Below, piece after piece: positions 33,049 to 42,899 of a stretch of DNA of 64,000 bases (positions within the stretch are counted from its first letter, which is position 1; each line of letters opens with the position of its first letter). The DNA is from Halobacteriales archaeon YIM A00013. GTDB lineage: Archaea > Halobacteriota > Halobacteria > Halobacteriales > Haloarculaceae. The stretch covers positions 2,232,001 through 2,296,000 of the forward strand of contig JAKCFM010000001.1 of the NCBI GenBank assembly GCA_025041195.1, read 5' to 3'. The position numbers were made by a program, and so were the translations under genes. The notes beneath the pieces were generated by a model. The model searched no databases. It saw only the letters and a list, made by a program, of their open reading frames with translations, and was not told the origin of the DNA.

Positions 33049-33585
33049 TCAGCGATTCGTCTCCCCGACAAGCGCTTCGAACCGCTCGCGAACTTTCTCG
33101 ATCTTTGGCTGGGCGTGCATCTGACAGTAGGCGTCAGAGGGATTTTTCTCGAAATAATCCTGGTGGTACGATTCCGCTCGCCAGAACGTCTCCAGTGGTT
33201 CGAGCTCTGTCACCACGTCCGCCTCGTATTCGGCGTCGAGCGCGTCGATATACGACGTTGCGAGTTTCCGCTGGTGGTCGTCGTGATAGAGCACAATCGA
33301 TCGGTACTGCGTGCCGATATCTGGGCCCTGTCGGTTTAGCTGAGTCGGATTGTGAGTCGCAAAGAAGACTTCCAGGAGTTCGTCGTAGCCGATCTCGTCC
33401 GGATCGTACGTGACCTGGACGACTTCTGCGTGGCCGGTCTCACCCCGACAGACCGCTTCATATGAGGGATTCTCCGTGTCACCACCGGCGTAGCCCGACG
33501 TGACGGATTCGACGCCCACAAGGGGCTTCATCGCCGCCTCCGTACACCAGAAACAGCCACCACCGAACGTCGCTTTCTCAGTCAT
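33049..33585 (-). CDS. msrA: Peptide methionine sulfoxide reductase MsrA
   Basis: Repairs methionine-S-sulfoxide in proteins, 178 residues, cytoplasmic. The catalytic motif GGGCFWC is near residues 8-14, with the nucleophile Cys at 11 or so and the resolving partners downstream. The N-terminus MTEKATFGGG is the usual start. It is convergent with threonine dehydratase, with the two stop codons adjacent. It is followed on the same strand by no partner; MsrB is not seen in this window. Confidence 0.95.
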   Translation of the reverse strand: MTEKATFGGGCFWCTEAAMKPLVGVESVTSGYAGGDTENPSYEAVCRGETGHAEVVQVTYDPDEIGYDELLEVFFATHNPTQLNRQGPDIGTQYRSIVLYHDDHQRKLATSYIDALDAEYEADVVTELEPLETFWRAESYHQDYFEKNPSDAYCQMHAQPKIEKVRERFEALVGETNR

Positions 33586-33625
33586 ACGACGGTGTAGGCC
33601 GTCTGTCGGTTTGTATGTGACGTGC

Positions 33626-34462
33626 TCAGTCTGTCAGTTCGGCATACTCCGCATCTGTGAGTTCAATTTCCCGGGCGGCGACGTTTTCCTCCAGGTGCTC
33701 AACGCTCGACGTGCCTGGAATCGGCAACAGGACGGGCGAGTGATGGAGCAACCAGGCAAGCCCAATCTGATACGGCGTTGCGTCGTGATTTGCAGCAATC
33801 GTTTCGACGGTGGGATCCGCCAGCGTGCCAGCGTCGATCGGTGCCCACGGAATGAAGCCGATGTTGGCGTCCTCACACGCATTGAGCACGCGTTCGTCGC
33901 CACGCGATGCGACGTTGTAGCGATTTTGCACCGTTGCGATGTCGGCAAGCGAGCGGGCTTCATCGAGCTGTTCGACCGTGACGTTGCTCACACCAAGCTG
34001 GTCAATGACGCCATCGTCCTGTAGTTCTGCCAGCGCTGTGATCGAATCGGCGTACGGAACCTCAGGGTCTGGCCGGTGGAACTGATACAGATCAATGGTC
34101 TCGACACCGAGACGGTCGAGACTCGAAAGCACCGCATCGCGGAGATAGTCGGGGTCGCCACACGGCAGCCACTCGCCCGATCGGTTGCGCAACAGTCCGC
34201 CTTTGGTCGCAACAACGAGTTCGTCCGGATACGGCGCGAGCGACTCTCGAATCAGTCGCTCGCTCACGCCCGGACCGTAGGAATCTGCCGTGTCGATGAA
34301 CGTCACTCCCAGCTCAACGGCGCGCTGGAGGACGGTGCGAGCAGTCGGTTCGTCGGGTGGAGTGCCAATGATTTGCTCGCCCGTCAGCCGCATTGCACCG
34401 AATCCGAGTCTGTTAACAGTGAATTCGCCGCCGATCGAAAATTCGGATGGGACGGTTGCCAT
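33626..34462 (-). CDS. Aldo/keto reductase
   Basis: NADP-dependent oxidoreductase in the AKR (beta/alpha)8 fold, 278 residues. The catalytic tetrad is visible: Asp and Tyr in FIDTADSYGPG near 56-66, Lys in VATKGG near 84, and His in YQFHRPD near 122. The coenzyme-binding C-terminus is IPGTSSVEHLEEN. The likely substrates are aldehydes or ketoses; the exact one is unknown. It is upstream of msrA on the same strand (40 nt), which fits a shared role in oxidative or carbonyl stress. Confidence 0.9.
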   Translation of the reverse strand: MATVPSEFSIGGEFTVNRLGFGAMRLTGEQIIGTPPDEPTARTVLQRAVELGVTFIDTADSYGPGVSERLIRESLAPYPDELVVATKGGLLRNRSGEWLPCGDPDYLRDAVLSSLDRLGVETIDLYQFHRPDPEVPYADSITALAELQDDGVIDQLGVSNVTVEQLDEARSLADIATVQNRYNVASRGDERVLNACEDANIGFIPWAPIDAGTLADPTVETIAANHDATPYQIGLAWLLHHSPVLLPIPGTSSVEHLEENVAAREIELTDAEYAELTD

Positions 34463-34497
34463 GGGAACTACTCAGAACGGACGGAGAAAAAGTGTGG

Positions 34498-35283
34498 CTA
34501 CCGCCAGTTGTGCAGCCGTGATCGAATCCCGAGTCCGGTGACTGAGCCGTTGGCACCGGTGGTGATCCGTCGGAGGCGCTCGCGACGGCCGCCGAGTTTG
34601 GCAACCGCCTCGGCTGTCAGTCGCTCGCCGCGCTGGCGGCTGTAGCTGCCGACCCACGCTTTCTGGTCGATCGCGGTCTCATCCGTGACGTGCTCGTAAT
34701 CCAGCGCCACGATCGACCCCGAGCGCGCGATACCGATCTGTCCCTCGTCGTCGATCCCCAGCCCGAGTCCAGCCGCACTGAGTTCTCGTTCAAATTCCGC
34801 CACCCGGCGTTCATACTCCTGCTGGTCCATTGATTCGGGCTGGGCATCGTCGGGGTAGTCGTAGCCGATCGTCTCGACTTCCTCCATAACGAGCCACTGA
34901 TAATCGGCTGCGTGATCCACAACTGGAGCAAATCGGTGTGCAATCCCACGATCTCTGGCCTGTTCATAAATTATCGCCTCCACCCAGTTGCTCATCGCCG
35001 TTCGAGGCGTGGCCGGATCGACGCCGAATTCGATTTTCAACACGTAGTCGTGTGGACCGGCAACGATCCGGTCGCCATCAAGCATGGACGGCAACCGACC
35101 GGCAACCCGATTGCCCGAGCCCACGCTCCACCCGAAACCGTACAGGGCAGTGAGCTGCTTCCATGTCTCGTACGGCGACGAATCCGAGTTATCATACAGA
35201 TGTGCGGTCAGATGGGTACACAGTTGCCTCCCACGTTCGGTCAGTCGAGTCGTCCCGTCGGCGTGAGTAACAGTTCCAGACAC
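34498..35283 (-). CDS. Uncharacterised protein with kinase-like sequence pattern
   Basis: A 261-residue protein from a GTG at 35283 (a TTG at 35316 would add 11 residues). No database-type family comes to mind. The pattern follows a protein kinase fold: a Gly-rich stretch GWSVGSGNRVAG (51-62), then VLKIE with Lys83, a helix with Glu (NWVEAIIYEQ, 99-108), a hinge-like LVMEEV (131-136), and a DYE (195-197) where kinases have DFG. A catalytic HRD loop is not obvious. It may be a pseudokinase or a kinase-fold phosphotransferase. The neighbour aldo/keto reductase is 36 nt away on the same strand. Confidence 0.5.
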   Translation of the reverse strand: MSGTVTHADGTTRLTERGRQLCTHLTAHLYDNSDSSPYETWKQLTALYGFGWSVGSGNRVAGRLPSMLDGDRIVAGPHDYVLKIEFGVDPATPRTAMSNWVEAIIYEQARDRGIAHRFAPVVDHAADYQWLVMEEVETIGYDYPDDAQPESMDQQEYERRVAEFERELSAAGLGLGIDDEGQIGIARSGSIVALDYEHVTDETAIDQKAWVGSYSRQRGERLTAEAVAKLGGRRERLRRITTGANGSVTGLGIRSRLHNWR

Positions 35284-35443
35284 CCTATGCTGGTTGTTCG
35301 CCAACGGTCGTATCAATCAATCGGTTTGCAGTTCATTCACACAACCCAACCGACCGACAGAAAGCTTATATCCGTATGGACATGATATGTAATTATTATA
35401 CGTGGGCATGTTTTTGATCGAACTGGCTCACAGTCGATGAACA

Positions 35444-35632
35444 ATGAGCGTGATCGATCGACTCAGCGAAGTGTTTTTCGCCCGCGACACGGAGCGTGAG
35501 CCGTATGAATGTCGGCGATGTGGCGAGCAATTTTCGTTTCAGTATCAGGTCTGTCCCGACTGTGGCGGCTACGCGATCGAGCGCTTTGACTGGTCTGCAC
35601 AACTCGATGACTCGCGTCGGTACGATGAATGA
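35444..35632 (+). CDS. Small zinc-ribbon protein, first of a pair
   Basis: A 62-residue protein with one zinc ribbon. CRRC at residues 23-26 and CPDC at 37-40 are the two CxxC halves, 10 residues apart. It overlaps the following zinc-ribbon gene by 4 nt (ATGA), which implies translational coupling. Haloarchaea are rich in such micro-proteins, of which several affect growth or regulation; this one has no assigned role. Confidence 0.65.
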   Translation: MSVIDRLSEVFFARDTEREPYECRRCGEQFSFQYQVCPDCGGYAIERFDWSAQLDDSRRYDE

Positions 35633-35841
35633 CAGTACTGTTGGAAACGATTATGCCGTTTCACACGGTATTGAAAGGCATGGTAGATGGAGACATGCTT
35701 TCGAGTGTGCCGCGGTGTTTGAACTGTGGATTCGAGGCTCCGCACGATGGTGGTGACTGGAACTCCGCTCCAGTTCCGCCGCTCGGTGACCTGATGCGCT
35801 GTCCGGAGTGTGGAAGCACGAACATTCTCGGGAGAACCTGA
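35629..35841 (+). CDS. Small zinc-ribbon protein, second of a pair
   Basis: A 70-residue protein with a CLNC pair (residues 30-33) and a CPEC pair (58-61), a wider zinc ribbon than its upstream partner. The start overlaps that gene's stop. A long loop between the pairs includes WNSAPVPPLGDL. The two proteins may form a hetero-complex, since they are made from coupled genes and both carry a single metal site. Function unknown. Confidence 0.6.
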   Translation: MTVLLETIMPFHTVLKGMVDGDMLSSVPRCLNCGFEAPHDGGDWNSAPVPPLGDLMRCPECGSTNILGRT

Positions 35842-35909
35842 CTGTTCGGTGGCCGTACACACCGAAACCGCATGGTGAGTGGACCGACGCGCGAGCGTCG
35901 ATCAGGCAG

Positions 35910-36653
35910 TTACTTACCCTGAATGCGAGGGGCAAGCACGTACGTGACCGAGCCATTGCCCTCCGCGATTTCGAACTGCAGGTTGACGGGGAACTCATCG
36001 CCCAGATCGACCGTCACCTCAGCGTCCTTGGGGATTGCTTTGTTCATCTCTTTGAGGTAATCGAGGCTGAACAACGAGTGGGCATCGCCGGCCGTTAGCG
36101 AGATGAGTTCATCGCGGTCGAGCTCGAAATGCACGTCGTCAGTGTCGCCCTCCGCATCGACGTAGAAGAACTCCTCAGTGTCGTTCACACCGAGCGCGAT
36201 GTGATCGGACACCATATCGGCGGCCGTCACCGCACGGTCGATATCTCGACCTTCGATGGCGATCGTCGCTGGGAGGTCAAGATCGGGGAGGTCTGGTTCC
36301 TGCCGGATTGAATCCGGATCGATGAGCGCAAGCGTATACTCCAGGCCGTCGATCTGGATCTGGAGCTTGCGAGTCTTCTCCTCAAGCGTCAGGTTGATCA
36401 GGTCATCCGCGTTCGCCATCCCTGCAATGTCTTCGAGGCGCGTGAGATTGACGCCGATCGTTTCACCGTCAGTCTTGTACGATTCAAACGCGTCAGCTTC
36501 CAGTCTGAGATCGACCATGCCCGCGCTTGCTGGATCGATGGCCCGGATCGTGGCACCTTCCTCATCGAGACGGATCTTGCACTCATCGACCAACACACTC
36601 ACCGAGTCGAGCGCAGCCAACAGCGTCCCCGAACTCACGATAGCCGTGAACAT
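35910..36653 (-). CDS. pcn: DNA polymerase sliding clamp (PCNA)
   Basis: Ring-forming trimeric clamp that tethers replicative polymerase and other factors to DNA, 247 residues. The N-terminal [18 protein letters not shown] matches family starts, so I take the ATG at 36653. The interdomain connector loop lies around residues 118-132 (acidic, [11 protein letters not shown]). The C-terminus [10 protein letters not shown] is conserved. Surface acidity is high, as expected for a haloarchaeal clamp, in which divalent cations help DNA binding. It is a single gene. Confidence 0.96.
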   Translation of the reverse strand: MFTAIVSSGTLLAALDSVSVLVDECKIRLDEEGATIRAIDPASAGMVDLRLEADAFESYKTDGETIGVNLTRLEDIAGMANADDLINLTLEEKTRKLQIQIDGLEYTLALIDPDSIRQEPDLPDLDLPATIAIEGRDIDRAVTAADMVSDHIALGVNDTEEFFYVDAEGDTDDVHFELDRDELISLTAGDAHSLFSLDYLKEMNKAIPKDAEVTVDLGDEFPVNLQFEIAEGNGSVTYVLAPRIQGK

Positions 36654-36723
36654 GGATGGCGATTCACTTCGACGGGTTAAAAAACGATTCATACAGCTTC
36701 AACTGTGTTTCATCCCGGGGAGC

Positions 36724-37701
36724 TCACCCCGTGAGTGACTCGATAACGGATTTGGTTTTGGAGTAATCCGGTCCGACATCGCGATCGATGCCAGTGGCTG
36801 TGACGTGTGCCACGGTCTCTGCGACGGCATCTGCCGGTGACGTCGCGTTCCAGCCAAGTGATTCGAGTTTGGCCGTCGAGAGGACGTGTGGACGAGCTCG
36901 GTAGAGCGGAAATGCATCGGGGGCAAGCCCAGCCGCAGCGAGCCGGTGGTGATCGACGAAGATGGATGACACTGACGTATCAGCGGCCGTTGCGATCAGT
37001 TCGAGCCACTCGTCGAGCGTCGGTATCGTGTGCGTTCCAACGTTGTAGGCGTTGCCAGCGTCGCCGGACTCGGCGATCGTGCGGATTGCGCTCGCAACAT
37101 CGCGGACGTAGACAAGCTGTCGCAGTTTCGTGTGGGGGACGAGCAGCTCGTCAAACCGAGTGACGCGATCGATCCAGTAATCGAATCGGCCGGTGTAATC
37201 GTGCGGACCAAACACGATCGGTGGGCGGACGCTCATCGCGCGAACGCCGTCAGCGGCCGCCTCGAACACCGCTCGATCGCCCGCTGCTTTCCGGTTGCCG
37301 TAGGTGTCCCCCGTCTCATCGCGGGCCTGTGCCGGTGTACACGGACAGAGCGGCGTCTCGTCCTCCCGTTTGGGAACCACTTCCTTGCCGTATGCCGCGC
37401 CACTGGAAATGTAGACGTACGCCGCCGCCTCATCGAAGATCGACGTCGCCTGCTCGACATCGTGAGGATGGTACGCGGTGCAATCAACAACCACGTCAGG
37501 GTTGACGGCTGTCTGTGCACGAGTGAGTGCGCTGTCGTCCGTTCGATCACCCTTGATGTGATCGACCGCCGAATCCGCAGCGAAGGGGTTCTCGTGATGG
37601 CCACGGTTGAAAATCGACACCGAATAGCCATGCTCACGGAACTCGGAGACCGTGTGCCGACCGATGAATCGCGTGCCACCGATAATCAGTACGGAGTCCA
37701 T
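36724..37701 (-). CDS. NAD-dependent epimerase/dehydratase
   Basis: Extended SDR enzyme of 325 residues. The Rossmann motif GGTRFIG is at 8-14, and a YGNRK segment near residues 142-146 supplies the YxxxK catalytic Tyr and Lys. The active-site Ser-rich stretch SSGAAYGK precedes it. The family converts nucleotide sugars, though members like this one are often reductases of unknown substrate. I start at 37701 (MDSVLIIGG); a 447-residue frame upstream is not coding. It lies between PCNA and the cobalamin genes, and no sugar genes are near. Confidence 0.85.
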   Translation of the reverse strand: MDSVLIIGGTRFIGRHTVSEFREHGYSVSIFNRGHHENPFAADSAVDHIKGDRTDDSALTRAQTAVNPDVVVDCTAYHPHDVEQATSIFDEAAAYVYISSGAAYGKEVVPKREDETPLCPCTPAQARDETGDTYGNRKAAGDRAVFEAAADGVRAMSVRPPIVFGPHDYTGRFDYWIDRVTRFDELLVPHTKLRQLVYVRDVASAIRTIAESGDAGNAYNVGTHTIPTLDEWLELIATAADTSVSSIFVDHHRLAAAGLAPDAFPLYRARPHVLSTAKLESLGWNATSPADAVAETVAHVTATGIDRDVGPDYSKTKSVIESLTG

Positions 37702-37779
37702 AGTATAGCCAGGCGATCTGGTGGCAAGTGCGTGCTGAAACTGCGCTACACCTATTTCAATGGAGTAACAACTGACGGT

Positions 37780-38442
37780 ATGAAGAGTGACACACCCGGT
37801 GGCGGGGACAGACCAACGTCGCAACCAATTACGCCAGCAGCGCCGGCGTCGTTCGGACTCGTACAGGCCTGGTGGGGTGATGGGAAAGGAAAGACCACCG
37901 CCGCACTCGGGATGGGGCTGCGCGCCGTTGGTCACGGCTATCGTGTCCATCTCCTCCAGTTTATGAAAGGCGGTGCTGACAGCGTGGAAGCGGTCCGTGG
38001 CGAATACAACGCTATCGCTGCGCTCGATGGATTCAGCTACGAAAATCTCGGTCACTACGGCTGGCACGCGCTCAACGACGGCTCAGACGATGCCAACCAT
38101 GAACGCCAGGCACAGGCCGGTCTCGAACGCACTCGCGAGCTGTTCGATGCGATCGATGAGGTCGCGCTTGAGCGCGCACTCGAACCGGATGGTCCACCGG
38201 AAGACGGTGTGCACATGCTGATTCTCGACGAGCTGCTGTATGTGGCAGAGCGAGGACTGCTTGATACGCAAACGGTGATCGAGCTCATCGACGACAAACC
38301 GGACTCACTCGAATTGGTGCTCACCGGTGGCCACGAACGGCCGACGTTTCTGGAAGGGCATGTAGATCTCCTTAGCAATGTCGCAAAAAACACACACCCG
38401 TTCGATGACGGACGAAGAGCACGACGCGGAACTGAATACTGA
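37780..38442 (+). CDS. cobO: Cob(I)yrinic acid a,c-diamide adenosyltransferase
   Basis: CobA/CobO-type adenosyltransferase of 220 residues that attaches the adenosyl group to the cobalt of cobalamin precursors using ATP. The P-loop variant GDGKGKTTAALG is near residues 36-47. A second motif MLILDELLY near 148 is the nucleotide-Mg Asp/Glu. The first ~30 residues are a Pro/Thr-rich extension. Transcription is divergent from the epimerase. It is the first of two cobalamin genes here; the next, cobyric acid synthase, begins 164 nt downstream. Confidence 0.9.
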   Translation: MKSDTPGGGDRPTSQPITPAAPASFGLVQAWWGDGKGKTTAALGMGLRAVGHGYRVHLLQFMKGGADSVEAVRGEYNAIAALDGFSYENLGHYGWHALNDGSDDANHERQAQAGLERTRELFDAIDEVALERALEPDGPPEDGVHMLILDELLYVAERGLLDTQTVIELIDDKPDSLELVLTGGHERPTFLEGHVDLLSNVAKNTHPFDDGRRARRGTEY

Positions 38443-38606
38443 ATTTACTGACAGTTGAAACGACACAGTACTAGCGAACGAGGCGGCGGAAAACGAAACG
38501 TTGAATATGGCTCCGTTATCGAATTGCGGTGGAGGACAGGGCGGCGCACGCACCCGCTGGTCCTCTCGCGTCCGGCCAGCGTATCGGAGCGACGCACCCA
38601 CACCCC

Positions 38607-40103
38607 ATGACTCACACGCTCCTCGTCGCCGGGACGAAAAGCCATGTTGGGAAATCAACCGTTGTGGCAGGGCTTTGCCGCCTGGTATCGTCCCGCGGCG
38701 TTTCCGTCGCTCCGTTCAAGGCCCAGAACATGTCGAACAACGCTCGCGCAGTGGTGACGCCGGACGGTGATACCGGCGAAATCGGTGTATCACAGCACAC
38801 GCAGGCCAGAGCCGCCGATGTGGTGCCCACAACTGACCACAATCCGGTGTTGCTCAAACCACGCGGCAACGCCGAGAGTCAGCTCATCGTTGAGGGACAG
38901 CCCATCGCCCATCTTGCTGCCAGTTCGTACTACGACGATCACTGGACGCAAGCAAATCGGGCGGCGTTCGAAGCCTTCGATCGACTCGCAGAGAATCATG
39001 ACTACATCATCGCAGAGGGAGCCGGTTCGATCGCCGAGATCAACCTCCATGATCGTGATCTGGCAAACATCGAGACGGCCCGCCAAACGGATGCCGACAT
39101 TTTACTCGTGGGAGATATCGAGCGCGGTGGCGTATTTGCGTCGTTGTATGGCACCCTCGAATTGCTACCGGACGACTGCAGATCGCGGGTTATCGGCTGT
39201 CTGATCTCGAAATTCCGTGGAGATCGATCCTTACTAGAGCCAGGGATCGAATCGTTCGAAGAACGGACTGGCGTTCCGATTCTCGGCGTTTTGCCGTACG
39301 AACAGGTGGGGCTCCCCCCAGAAGACAGCCTCTCACTCCCATCCACAGCGGCGATTCTCGGCGACGATGATGGCATCAGTCCCGAACACGCGGTCACGAT
39401 CGGTGTGGTTCGGCTGCCACGGATTTCGAACTTCACGGATCTCACTCCCCTGGGACAGACGCCAGGCGTTCGCCTCCAGTTTTGTGGTCTCGATGACGGT
39501 CACCAGCTTGCATCGGCCGATGCGATCGTTGTCCCGGGGACGAAAAACACGGTTGATGATCTGCTTGCGCTGAAAGACGCCGGGCTCGATCGCATTCTCC
39601 AGTCGTTCTCGGGCCCTATTATCGGGATCTGTGGCGGCTATCAACTGCTCGGCGAGCAGATTGTCGACGCCCATCTCGAAGGCACCGGCGACACCCAACG
39701 GGTCACAGGCGTCCGGCTGTTGCCCGTCGAAACGCGCTTTTCGAGCGGAAAACGCGTTGTGCCAATTGAGCGGAGCCTCGACGGCTGTGGCCCGCTCGAC
39801 GGTGCGAGTGGGCAGGTGACTGGCTATGAGATTCACATGGGAGAGACGACGGCGTGTGAGCCGATCGATCGACCGTTCGATGAGAGTGGGGCCGCCACGG
39901 ATCAGGTGCTCGGAACGTATCTCCACGGGCTGTTCGACAACGCGTGCGCTCGTGATGCGTTTCTCACGGCCGTCTACAACCACGCTGGGAAAACGCCCCC
40001 TGCCGGCGGTCACACGACGCGGACGGACGTCACCAGTGCAGCCGATCGACTGGCCACGCTGTTCGAGCGACACGTCGATATCGACGCGCTGTTCGAACCG
40101 TGA
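38607..40103 (+). CDS. cbiP: Cobyric acid synthase
   Basis: Glutamine-dependent amidotransferase of 498 residues, converting adenosylcobyrinic diamide to cobyric acid by four amidations. The N-terminal ATP domain opens [16 protein letters not shown], and [10 protein letters not shown] (near 36-45) is the family signature. The C-terminal glutaminase domain has the nucleophile Cys in [10 protein letters not shown] near 340-349 and a His/Glu in GYEIHMGET near 408-416. I start at 38607 (MTHTLLV). It follows cobO in the same direction. It ends flush against the SAH hydrolase stop on the other strand. Confidence 0.93.
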   Translation: MTHTLLVAGTKSHVGKSTVVAGLCRLVSSRGVSVAPFKAQNMSNNARAVVTPDGDTGEIGVSQHTQARAADVVPTTDHNPVLLKPRGNAESQLIVEGQPIAHLAASSYYDDHWTQANRAAFEAFDRLAENHDYIIAEGAGSIAEINLHDRDLANIETARQTDADILLVGDIERGGVFASLYGTLELLPDDCRSRVIGCLISKFRGDRSLLEPGIESFEERTGVPILGVLPYEQVGLPPEDSLSLPSTAAILGDDDGISPEHAVTIGVVRLPRISNFTDLTPLGQTPGVRLQFCGLDDGHQLASADAIVVPGTKNTVDDLLALKDAGLDRILQSFSGPIIGICGGYQLLGEQIVDAHLEGTGDTQRVTGVRLLPVETRFSSGKRVVPIERSLDGCGPLDGASGQVTGYEIHMGETTACEPIDRPFDESGAATDQVLGTYLHGLFDNACARDAFLTAVYNHAGKTPPAGGHTTRTDVTSAADRLATLFERHVDIDALFEP

Positions 40104-41465
40104 TCACGTGCCGTGGCGCCAGCTGTTCGCGTACTCTTCTTGTTTGTCCGACATATCATCGATAGCAATCTCCTCGGCGTCGAGTTTGATGCGTGCGACT
40201 TCCCGGTCGAGCACGTCCGGCACCGGATGGAGTCCCGGCTGGTAGCTGTGATTGGCGACGGCGCTGTGGCCCGATCCCCCACCGAATCGGTCGCGGATTG
40301 CGCCGAGGAGTCGGTCTGGAAGCCCGGTCTGGGCGGCACCAACAAGTTCGCGGACGCAGACGGCCTGGACACCGAACGACTGATCCATGACTTCGACCGG
40401 GTGACCGAGTGAGAGCGGTCCGGCGAGATTGACAAGCCGTCCCTCTGCGAGGACGTTCAGCCGGCGACCATCCGGGAGCTCGTACGCCTGGACCCCGTCT
40501 CTGACTTCGGTGACCGATTCGGCGAGTGTAGACAGATCGTCGAGATTCACTTCGATGTCGAAATGGCCAGCGTTGGCGAGCACCGCGCCGTCTTGCATCC
40601 GCTCGAAATGATCCTCGGTGATCACATCACGATTGCCGGTTGCGGTGATGAACACGTCACCGCGCGGCGCTGCTTCGCGCATCGAGCAGACCTCATAGCC
40701 CTCCATGTGTGCTTCGAGCGCCCGGCGGGGATCAACCTCCGTGACGATCACGTGGGCGTTCTGACCGGCCGCTTTTTTCGCCAGTCCGCGCCCACAGTCA
40801 CCATAGCCCGCAACGACGACGGTTTTGCCGGCGAACGAGAGGTTTGTCGTCATCGCAATGTTTGCAAGCGACGACTCGCCCGTTCCGTGGACGTTGTCAA
40901 ACAGCCGTTTCATCGGCGTGTCGTTCACTGCGAACACCGGGTAGTCGAGTTCGCCGTCCTCATCCATGGCGCGCAACCGGTTGACGCCGGTGGTCGTCTC
41001 CTCACAGCCACCGATGATGTCGTCAATCAGCTCCGGGTGCTGTTCATTGATTCTGAAGACGAGATCCGCGCCATCGTCGACCGTGATCGTCGGTTCGGCC
41101 GCAATCACGGCCTCCAGCGCGTCGTAATACTCGTCTTCGTCCACTCCGCGGCGCGCGACCGAGGTGATGTTCTCCTGGGCGTCGAGCGCCGCGCTCACGT
41201 CATCGTGCGTCGAGAGCGGATTGCAGCCAGTGATGGTGATCTCGGCCCCACCGGCGGCGAGCGTTTCGACAAGCACGGCAGTTTTGGCCTCGACGTGCAT
41301 CGCCATCCCGATTCGCTGGCCAGCGAACGGTTCGGTGTCGGCAAATTCGGTTTCCAGAGTTGTGCAGATGGGCATATGCTGGCGTGCCCAGTCGATCTTC
41401 TGTCGGCCGGACTCGACCTGTGATTCGGGATCGTCGAGCAGGTCGGTGATCGGTGACGCACTCAT
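40104..41465 (-). CDS. ahcY: Adenosylhomocysteinase with an insertion near the C-terminus
   Basis: Converts S-adenosyl-homocysteine to homocysteine and adenosine, NAD-dependent, 453 residues. NAD motif GYGDCGRG is at 220-227. Catalytic Lys and Asp are in NDTPMKRLFDN at 181-191. The C-terminal tail that normally ends in NSW...HGT is present. The protein is about 25 residues longer than haloarchaeal homologues I remember (about 425-430). The extra segment falls at roughly residues 376-408 (bases 40242-40342), between the conserved VCVREL and HPVPDVLD, and includes a Gly/Ser/His-rich part GGGSGHSAVANHS. The reading frame is intact through it. The neighbouring deaminase at 41523 handles similar purine nucleosides. 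Confidence 0.9.
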   Translation of the reverse strand: MSASPITDLLDDPESQVESGRQKIDWARQHMPICTTLETEFADTEPFAGQRIGMAMHVEAKTAVLVETLAAGGAEITITGCNPLSTHDDVSAALDAQENITSVARRGVDEDEYYDALEAVIAAEPTITVDDGADLVFRINEQHPELIDDIIGGCEETTTGVNRLRAMDEDGELDYPVFAVNDTPMKRLFDNVHGTGESSLANIAMTTNLSFAGKTVVVAGYGDCGRGLAKKAAGQNAHVIVTEVDPRRALEAHMEGYEVCSMREAAPRGDVFITATGNRDVITEDHFERMQDGAVLANAGHFDIEVNLDDLSTLAESVTEVRDGVQAYELPDGRRLNVLAEGRLVNLAGPLSLGHPVEVMDQSFGVQAVCVRELVGAAQTGLPDRLLGAIRDRFGGGSGHSAVANHSYQPGLHPVPDVLDREVARIKLDAEEIAIDDMSDKQEEYANSWRHGT

Positions 41466-41522
41466 TGGCGTATGATTGCGTTACCCGGCAGAAAACGGTA
41501 TCGAACGAACGTGTTCGGTTGA

Positions 41523-42809
41523 TCAGGCGACTCGCTCGAACAGATCGCGTGCGTGCTGATTGGCCGCGGCTCTAATGGCCGCTTCATCAAGCGTCAGCAG
41601 TTCGCGGTCTTCCATGAGCACCTGGCCGTCAGAGATCGTGTGGCGAACGTCAGCACCTGTGGTGGCGTAGACGAGATGGCTGATGAGATCCGTCTGTGGC
41701 GTCAGATGCAACGCTGAGAGATCGACGACTGCGAGATCGGCTGGCGCGTTGGGCTCAATTCGACCGCTGTCAAAGCCACAACAGGCGGCGCTCCCCTCCG
41801 TTGCCATCCGGAGGACGGTCGAGGCTGGCACTGCGCTCGCATCATCCGCCTGTAGCTTGCCGAGCATCGCCGCATCGCGCATCTCGTCGAACATGTCGAG
41901 ATCGTTGTTCGACGCAGCGCCGTCCGTTCCAAGACCGACGGTTACGCCGGTATCGAGCATCGACTGAACGGGCGCCATTCCGCTCGCGAGTTTCATGTTC
42001 GAGGCCGGACAGTGAACCACACCAGTTCCCGTTTCGGCCAGCGTTTCGATCTCGGAATTGTCGAGATGGACGCCGTGAGCGACGTAATCCGTCGATTCGA
42101 GCAGTCCGTGTTCGCGGGCGAACGTTGCCGGAGAGACGCTGTGGTTCTCGACGATCGGCCCCACTTCCGCGGTCGTTTCGCTCATGTGGAAGTGGACGGG
42201 ACAGTCGAGCTGGCGGGCATGAGCACTGAGGCGTTCGATCGAATCGGGCGCCACCGTCGTCAGACTGTGGGGCATGATCGCCGTCGAAATCCGATCGCTA
42301 CCAACCGATTCGGCGACTTCGATGCCAGTCGTGACATCAGCGTCACGTTCGGCCTCGGATTTTCCGACCGTGACGACGCCGTGGCCAAGGCGCGCACGAA
42401 GTCCCGCCGTCTCGACGACATCCGCGATCGTCGGCACCTCGAAATACATATCACAGAACGCTGTCGTGCCCGAGCGAATCATTTCTGCGACGCCCAGTTT
42501 GGCTCCAGTGGCCACATCTGACGGCGTCATAGCGCCCTCTGCCGGCCAGATATCCTCACGAAGCCAGGACTCCAGGGGCTTATCGTCGGCGTAGCCGCGC
42601 AACAACGCCATTGCGACGTGCGAGTGGGCGTTGATCAGCCCCGGAATCACGAGCGAGTCGGATGCATCAAGCGTCTCATCCGCGCGCTCGCCGGCAGCTG
42701 GTTCGATGGTGATGATCGTTCCGTCGTCCTGGTCGATGCACACGTCTGCGCGTTCGATCGAGTGATCCGATCGCAACACCTGCCCGCCAGTGAGCCCGAG
42801 CGTCGTCAT
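41523..42809 (-). CDS. Amidohydrolase: 5'-deoxyadenosine/MTA/SAH deaminase
   Basis: Metal-dependent deaminase of the amidohydrolase superfamily, 428 residues. Family members deaminate 5-methylthioadenosine, SAH or 5'-deoxyadenosine to inosine forms. Zinc ligands: HSH in NAHSHVAM near 61-68, a second His in HFHMSE near 201 and HGVHLDN near 233, and Asp in [12 protein letters not shown] near 285. I start at 42809 ([11 protein letters not shown]), consistent with the family N-terminal beta-sandwich. It lies next to ahcY, which fits a joint role in recycling the by-products of SAM. Confidence 0.88.
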   Translation of the reverse strand: MTTLGLTGGQVLRSDHSIERADVCIDQDDGTIITIEPAAGERADETLDASDSLVIPGLINAHSHVAMALLRGYADDKPLESWLREDIWPAEGAMTPSDVATGAKLGVAEMIRSGTTAFCDMYFEVPTIADVVETAGLRARLGHGVVTVGKSEAERDADVTTGIEVAESVGSDRISTAIMPHSLTTVAPDSIERLSAHARQLDCPVHFHMSETTAEVGPIVENHSVSPATFAREHGLLESTDYVAHGVHLDNSEIETLAETGTGVVHCPASNMKLASGMAPVQSMLDTGVTVGLGTDGAASNNDLDMFDEMRDAAMLGKLQADDASAVPASTVLRMATEGSAACCGFDSGRIEPNAPADLAVVDLSALHLTPQTDLISHLVYATTGADVRHTISDGQVLMEDRELLTLDEAAIRAAANQHARDLFERVA

Positions 42810-42899
42810 TACAGTCGATTCCTGTCGGTTCGCCCTCAATCCATCGGATCCGACCCAGAATGCAAACACCAATGGGTCACGGCCGTGCACCCTCCAACG

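Noticed and set aside
36724-38067. Longer N-terminus for the epimerase
   Set aside because: The extra residues precede a normal Rossmann start (MDSVLIIGG) and overlap the divergent cobO promoter side.
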